Origin: Druceiella hillmani
Taxonomy: Eukaryota; Arthropoda; Insecta; Lepidoptera; Hepialidae
Assembly (NCBI GenBank): GCA_039881145.1
Contig: JAYKKI010000074.1
Coordinates: 8,252,001-8,316,000 of the forward strand
Reading direction: 5' to 3'
DNA length: 64,000 nucleotides
A model generated the notes under the pieces. It saw only the letters and a list, made by a program, of their open reading frames with translations. It was not told the DNA's origin and made no database searches. Of this stretch, positions 60,001 to 64,000 are shown piece after piece. How positions within the stretch are numbered: the stretch's first letter is position 1; the number at the start of each line of letters is the position of its first letter. Made by a program: the position numbers and the translations under genes.

Positions 60001-60070
60001 AATGTATTATATATGTACTACATTAATTAACATGCATTAGTTAATTAATGTTGTACATAAATAATACATT
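60001..60070. repeat. Near-perfect hairpin with 31-bp arms
   Basis: The arms 60001-60031 and 60040-60070 are complementary with two mismatches, around an 8-base loop in AACATGCATTAGTT. The ends read AATGTATTAT / ATAATACATT. Confidence 0.88.
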
Positions 60071-60229
60071 TTTGATTAAAATTATTTTTTCGATTCACAT
60101 ACCCCTTTTCGGTTTATATTCCAGCCTCTCAGTCTCAGTCATGTCTAAATCCCCATTTCTATTGACATGACTGACCGATAATACTTTTGTTATTAAATCA
60201 GGCAATATAGTACATCATTTAATATAATA

Positions 60230-61147
60230 TTATTGTACTGACCTTTACTGTTACGGATGCCAACGTTCACCTGACCAGAGCACTTCACGAAAAGTAGCTT
60301 GTCATCTGCCGCTTTTATTGTCGTAGCAGGTGGGTCCGTCTTCGTTGCTAAGTTGTAGTGGCTATACGTGCTTTTCTAAGAAAGACAGTTGTACTATGTC
60401 ATGTGCATGGAAGCACCCAAATCCAAGTACCCTGCCTTGGCATCACTAGTCGAGGCAATGAGGGTGGTGGTGCAGGCTCCACTCCCGTGATCCGAGTTCT
60501 CCTCCTCTTACCTGAATCTACATTCGTTTCATCTGTGCCCTAATCCGTTAAAGTTAAAACATTGGAGTCCTTTTCGAGGATTGTATCTATATATTGTCTC
60601 TTTAATAGGTTTATGTATTGCGAATGTCTTGCTATTGTTTTCGTCTATCTTGACTTCTTGTAAGATTTTTACCTTAACTGAATCCGCACTTATTTTCATG
60701 CCCGAGCTCTTGATCACCATAATCATTGGGTATGATTTTGGTAAACCTGAGAGTAACAATGTTCACAACCATTGTTCGTCTATATAAAATTTATATTTCT
60801 AAGTTTGTGTGCCGTAGTCATTATTTTTGTAACGTAGACTTTGACATTTCGCAGGAGTTGTCGTACAAACATCTATCAGCAACCCTACGCTACGCGCAAG
60901 GCCAGAGTTGTCAAATGCATATGCCAGATTTTTTCAGACTTCTTTTGAAGTTTGAATATCTTAAATATCAACATACAGCAATTTGTTAATCATCAAAATA
61001 ACTTTTGATCCCGCCTTTAAATCGTATTCTTAAATTTAAATTAACTGTTTCACTGCATTCAACACAATCCCACCATTATTTCTACGTAGAATAATTATCC
61101 AGATCCGTTAATTTCTCGACTAATATTAATGAATGATTTGAAGACAT
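60230..61147 (-). pseudogene. Copia-type gag with zinc knuckle and protease start, broken
   Basis: The minus-strand ATG (61145-61147) reads MSSNHSLILVEKLTDLDNYS, the typical start of Copia-family Gag. Then NSGLARSVGLLIDVCTTTPA (about 60890), LLLSGLPKSYPMIMVIKSSG (about 60700-60760), the UBN2-type Gag core, and GLQCFNFNGLGHR (about 60530-60570), a CCHC zinc knuckle with the second Cys changed to Phe. After a shift, KAGYLDLGASMHMT (about 60395-60435) corresponds to the aspartic protease 'D(S/T)GA' site with Leu in place of Ser/Thr, followed by ADDKLLFVKCSGQVNVGI (about 60260-60320). Integrase and RT are absent. Stops and shifts disable it. Confidence 0.85.
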
Positions 61148-61261
61148 TTTACCTCGCTTTTCGATGCTGATGATGTGACAGTCCACGTGTTTGTAAGTTA
61201 TAACGTTCTAACAGTTTACTTTTATTTTTAATTGTTTCACTGTTTCGGCACTAAGGCTTTT

Positions 61262-61273
61262 GGGCCCATAACC
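61262..61273 (-). promoter_or_regulatory. Copia-type primer-binding site
   Basis: The minus strand reads GGTTATGGGCCCAAAAGCC here, about 115 bp upstream of gag. GGTTATGGGCCC matches my memory of the Copia primer-binding site, complementary to an internal part of initiator tRNA-Met. It marks the junction between 5' LTR (higher coordinates) and internal region. Confidence 0.7.
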
Positions 61274-61345
61274 GGTTTAATTATTCTTGCGCTGGTGAAA
61301 TCGCGTGGTTGATTATAGTAGTATTCTTCAATGTCCCAAAGAAGG
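61274..61345 (-). repeat. Remnant of Copia 5' LTR (3' end)
   Basis: Sequence abutting the PBS; 61279-61304 is identical to 57784-57809. How far the LTR extends right is unclear because no further match to the second copy is visible. Confidence 0.5.
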
Positions 61346-63659
61346 AAATCCAGCGTCATTTAATTTTTTCATACGCTAGTCGCTCGCTTACTTGAATTAA
61401 AATATTTAACAAAATCATTTTTGTGTTTTAATATTTTATGTTATAATATTTTTATATGCTGTTAAAATTTTTCTAGTAAGTATATCTACACGTTCGATGA
61501 CGTTTTAAAACTGAAAGATCTACTATTTTTCCGCTTTTTTGTGTACAAAATATAAATTCACAAAATTAGTACACCCCAAAAATAGCACGGTGCCCACTCT
61601 CGTCATTTTAGCTTAATGCAGTGTCTCAACTCTCCAATATAAACAGTTAATATTTCTCAGAAATTAAGTGAATATATTGTAGAAGAAATAAAACCTACAA
61701 TTGATTCATTCGACCCACTCTTTGTAAAAAATATGTGTTTGAACTTTCAAAATTTAGAAAAATTGTTAGGGTGTTTAGGCTATAATATTAACATGCTGGT
61801 TTTGATACAAAAACATGAAAATTTAATTATATTTAAACCTACCTTGAACTTCAAAAATCGTAATGCGCGTTTTGTTATTATCATCTTTTGTACATGTAAA
61901 AGTGGTTTAAAAGAGCCAAAAAATACAGTCATTTATTTATTTTTAATATAAAATTAAACCGTGTACGTTTAAAAAAATAACACTCTTAATCAATAGTATT
62001 ACTAGTACTAAAGCGCCAATATGCTACGATTTTTTTAATATTGAAAATAGCGGTAGAACAGAAGCGTTCTTATAATTTGACACCATCGGACAATCATGAA
62101 AACTAATTCTAATATCTGTAACGATTTACCTGTTAACAAAATAAAACACAACTACTTTACAAATATAGATAATTTAATCAAAGATATATAATATCTTACA
62201 CAAATGACGGGTTTAATTAGAATGGATTCATTTACAGTATAAGCAATTATCAACGTTTTAGGGACGCACTTACATTTTTGATGAAAAACCTATATTTTTG
62301 CCAAATTTACTCTGAAGTCTGGAAATATCTAGTATAATGATTTTGATACATAGAAATAGACCAAACGTTCTTCGCTAATTCATATTAATTACTTTTTAAT
62401 GGCTTCTTATATTTACTTCATAAAAATCGGCTTCTTGCAACTCATTCCTCGTCGAAATCGCTAAAAATGGGCAAGTTTAGAGGATTCATTCCAAACAAGT
62501 ATACTTCAATTTTAAATGCGGAAGAAGCAGCAAAATGCTAATTTCCTCTTCTTTATTTTATATACAATACAATTAGATTTAGGCAATAGTAAAATGAAAA
62601 AAGGAAAATATTTAGTCTAAGAAAATATCGTTTCAATCTTCCACATAGGTGATACGTTACAACACATCGACTAGTTATCATGCGCTGAGATGCACTCACG
62701 GTCGATTGTGAGTATCGGCCTCTCTGAATAAAAATATCTTGGCTACATTATTAATGTAATTATAGTTAGATTGACCATTTTTAACCAAGGTAAACACATT
62801 TATCTATTTGAAATATTTTATTTCTAATCAAATTCCTGGCTAATAATTTTTTTTGTAGACTCTAGATGTTCAAACTGCTGAAACATTTTATCGGAGAAAT
62901 TAATAAATATTAACACAATCAAAAATACGGGGATGTATCATAGTTTTGTTCCTCTCTTTCATTATTATTTAAAAGCGCGAAAATATTCAACTTCTATCAA
63001 TTTTGAAATTGTCAATATTGTATAACTCAGAACTAAGATTTTTAATGAAATAAAATGTTTAACTTATATAAAAAAAATAATTTTCAATGTTATTTTTTCC
63101 ACAATAAACTACACTACTTAATAATATAATTTTAACATTACTCATAATTATATATGTGAAAATAAATTATACAATTTCACGTCCAAATTTGTTCTTGTTC
63201 TTAGTTTTATTCTTACCTTGTGAGTTTTATCTAAACTCAAATACACTCAAATGCTGTTCTAAAAATTTAGTAGTTACATCAACGGGACACTGGACATTTT
63301 CCTCAACAATGAACATTGGACATTTTCCTAAATTTTGGGTTCAGATTGTAGACCTGACATTTTTTGGCGTTTATACGTTACATCAATCACCGCAAGTTGT
63401 ATTCCATGGGGATAACATTTGATGGTGACCGTCAAAATTAACCCATTTTAACAATTACACGGGCTCCGTATGGAGTGAAAAAATCATAAAAAGCAGTAGT
63501 GATTCTTTGATTTGAGAACTTCACTTCATTAAATCGTTTCATTAATTTTTTATTTGATCGCTCTGTTCTAGAACTATCTTGGTTATAGTTTTGAAGATTT
63601 TGGTGAATCATAGCAATACTCTTTAAAATTAATTTTACGTCTTCAGAAGATAAAATTTG
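61346..63659. other. No gene recognised
   Basis: AT-rich DNA. The ORFs at 61733-61951 (+) and 63156-63422 (+) have no known motif. Confidence 0.4.
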
Positions 63660-64000
63660 TTAAATTAAATTATATTTAGGGCTGCCATTTTGGTCATACG
63701 AGTCTCCATAGATAACACGCTTGAATAGTAATCTATAAGTGTAGTTTTCTTTGTTTGGAGGTTAATTCCTAATGTTTTTGACTTGATCCTGAGCATTTTT
63801 AGCAATAGTTGAAGTACTGGCTCTTTCGGAGTGTTGTTCTGGCATTTCACCAATACGTTTAGCACGCATGTGGGTTTATAAAACTCTATTTTAATCACCG
63901 GGAGTTTTTAATACTTTTTTTGTAATATTTACATTCAACGCTTTGTTCATTATCATTTCTCAAAAAATGTTCCCAAACCAAAGATTGTCTGCATTTGTTT
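63660..64000 (-). pseudogene. BED zinc-finger N-terminus of a hAT/ZBED-like protein, cut by window edge
   Basis: The minus strand starts at the window edge with NKCRQSLVWEHFLRNDNEQS VECKYYKK (63905-64000). BED fingers have aromatic 'VW..F' then CxxC; here the second Cys is Tyr. After a frameshift, THMRAKRIGEMPEQHSERAS (about 63805-63865) fits the 'L.TH...KH' second half. It then continues acidic/Ser-rich as in hAT N-termini. A stop and a shift disable it. The start lies in or beyond the last bases of the window; no transposase core is readable below 63660. Confidence 0.55.

Noticed and set aside
60358..60543. Plus-strand 61-codon ORF and other plus ORFs at 60.5-61.0 kb
   Set aside because: They are antisense to the Copia gag/protease frame.
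1..64000. CRISPR array, tRNA, rRNA, bacterial operons
   Set aside because: No regularly spaced identical short repeats with unique spacers; no convincing tRNA T-arm plus cloverleaf; no rRNA cores seen. Tandem repeats at 7 kb, 58 kb and 59.6 kb have no spacers.

Overview
The window looks like a piece of an arthropod, most likely insect, nuclear genome. It is strongly AT-rich, has no bacterial-style dense coding, contains at least eight dinucleotide-type microsatellites, and carries many decayed transposable-element (TE) families typical of insects. I found no intact host gene, tRNA, rRNA or CRISPR array. Nearly every stretch whose protein sense I can read is a broken TE protein. Coordinates of degenerate elements are approximate, because frames were followed by eye across stops and frameshifts.

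Layout, left to right. 1-835 (+): 3' part of a non-LTR retrotransposon (LINE) reverse-transcriptase ORF, cut by the window edge. 1584-1664: a near-perfect hairpin. 3069-4620 (+): a piggyBac-like relic starting at TTAA. 4900-6855: a hAT-like relic, transposase on -, with CCCGGGA-rich ends. 7026-7412: four tandem copies of a ~97-bp unit. 9884-10784: a ~900-bp element with terminal inverted repeats, next to a second, internally deleted piggyBac-like relic (10805-12266, -) whose TTAACCGTTA terminus resembles the first. 13967-16225 (+): a pogo/Tigger-like element with palindromic ends and a transposase that can be read through breaks.

17-24 kb: AT microsatellites, a possible RTE-type LINE tail (about 20.0-20.2 kb) and a Helitron-like N-terminal fragment (22.2 kb). 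24110-25510 (-): a broken copy of a repeated arthropod protein family of unresolved TE class. 27385-27715 (+): Helitron-like helicase C-terminus. 28040-28790 (-): a Tc1/mariner-superfamily (DDE_3) fragment with an N-terminal helix-turn-helix. 28.8-37.0 kb is almost featureless apart from an (AT)n array and an unrecognised 149-codon ORF.

36980-39060 (-): a second LINE with recognisable RT motifs. 42740-45016 (-): a second pogo/Tigger-like relic. 45235-45910 (+): an RTE-like LINE fragment. 47.3-51.9 kb: two dispersed direct-repeat pairs and a ~220-bp palindrome. 54.2-54.5 kb: the most GC- and CpG-rich patch, the best candidate for a host promoter or exon. 54850-55280 (-): a mariner fragment. 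58.2-58.9 kb: a degenerate tandem array that changes period. 60230-61273 (-): Copia gag/protease with a Copia-type primer-binding site. 63660-64000 (-): a BED-finger N-terminus of a hAT-like element running off the window.

The genes do not work together. This is a TE graveyard containing LINE, Copia, piggyBac, hAT, pogo/Tigger, mariner and Helitron remains, probably intergenic or intronic. The least described items are the arthropod orphan family at 24-25.5 kb, the TIR element that shares sequence with the neighbouring piggyBac ORF (9.9-10.8 kb), the recurring palindromic foldbacks, and the period-switching array at 58 kb.
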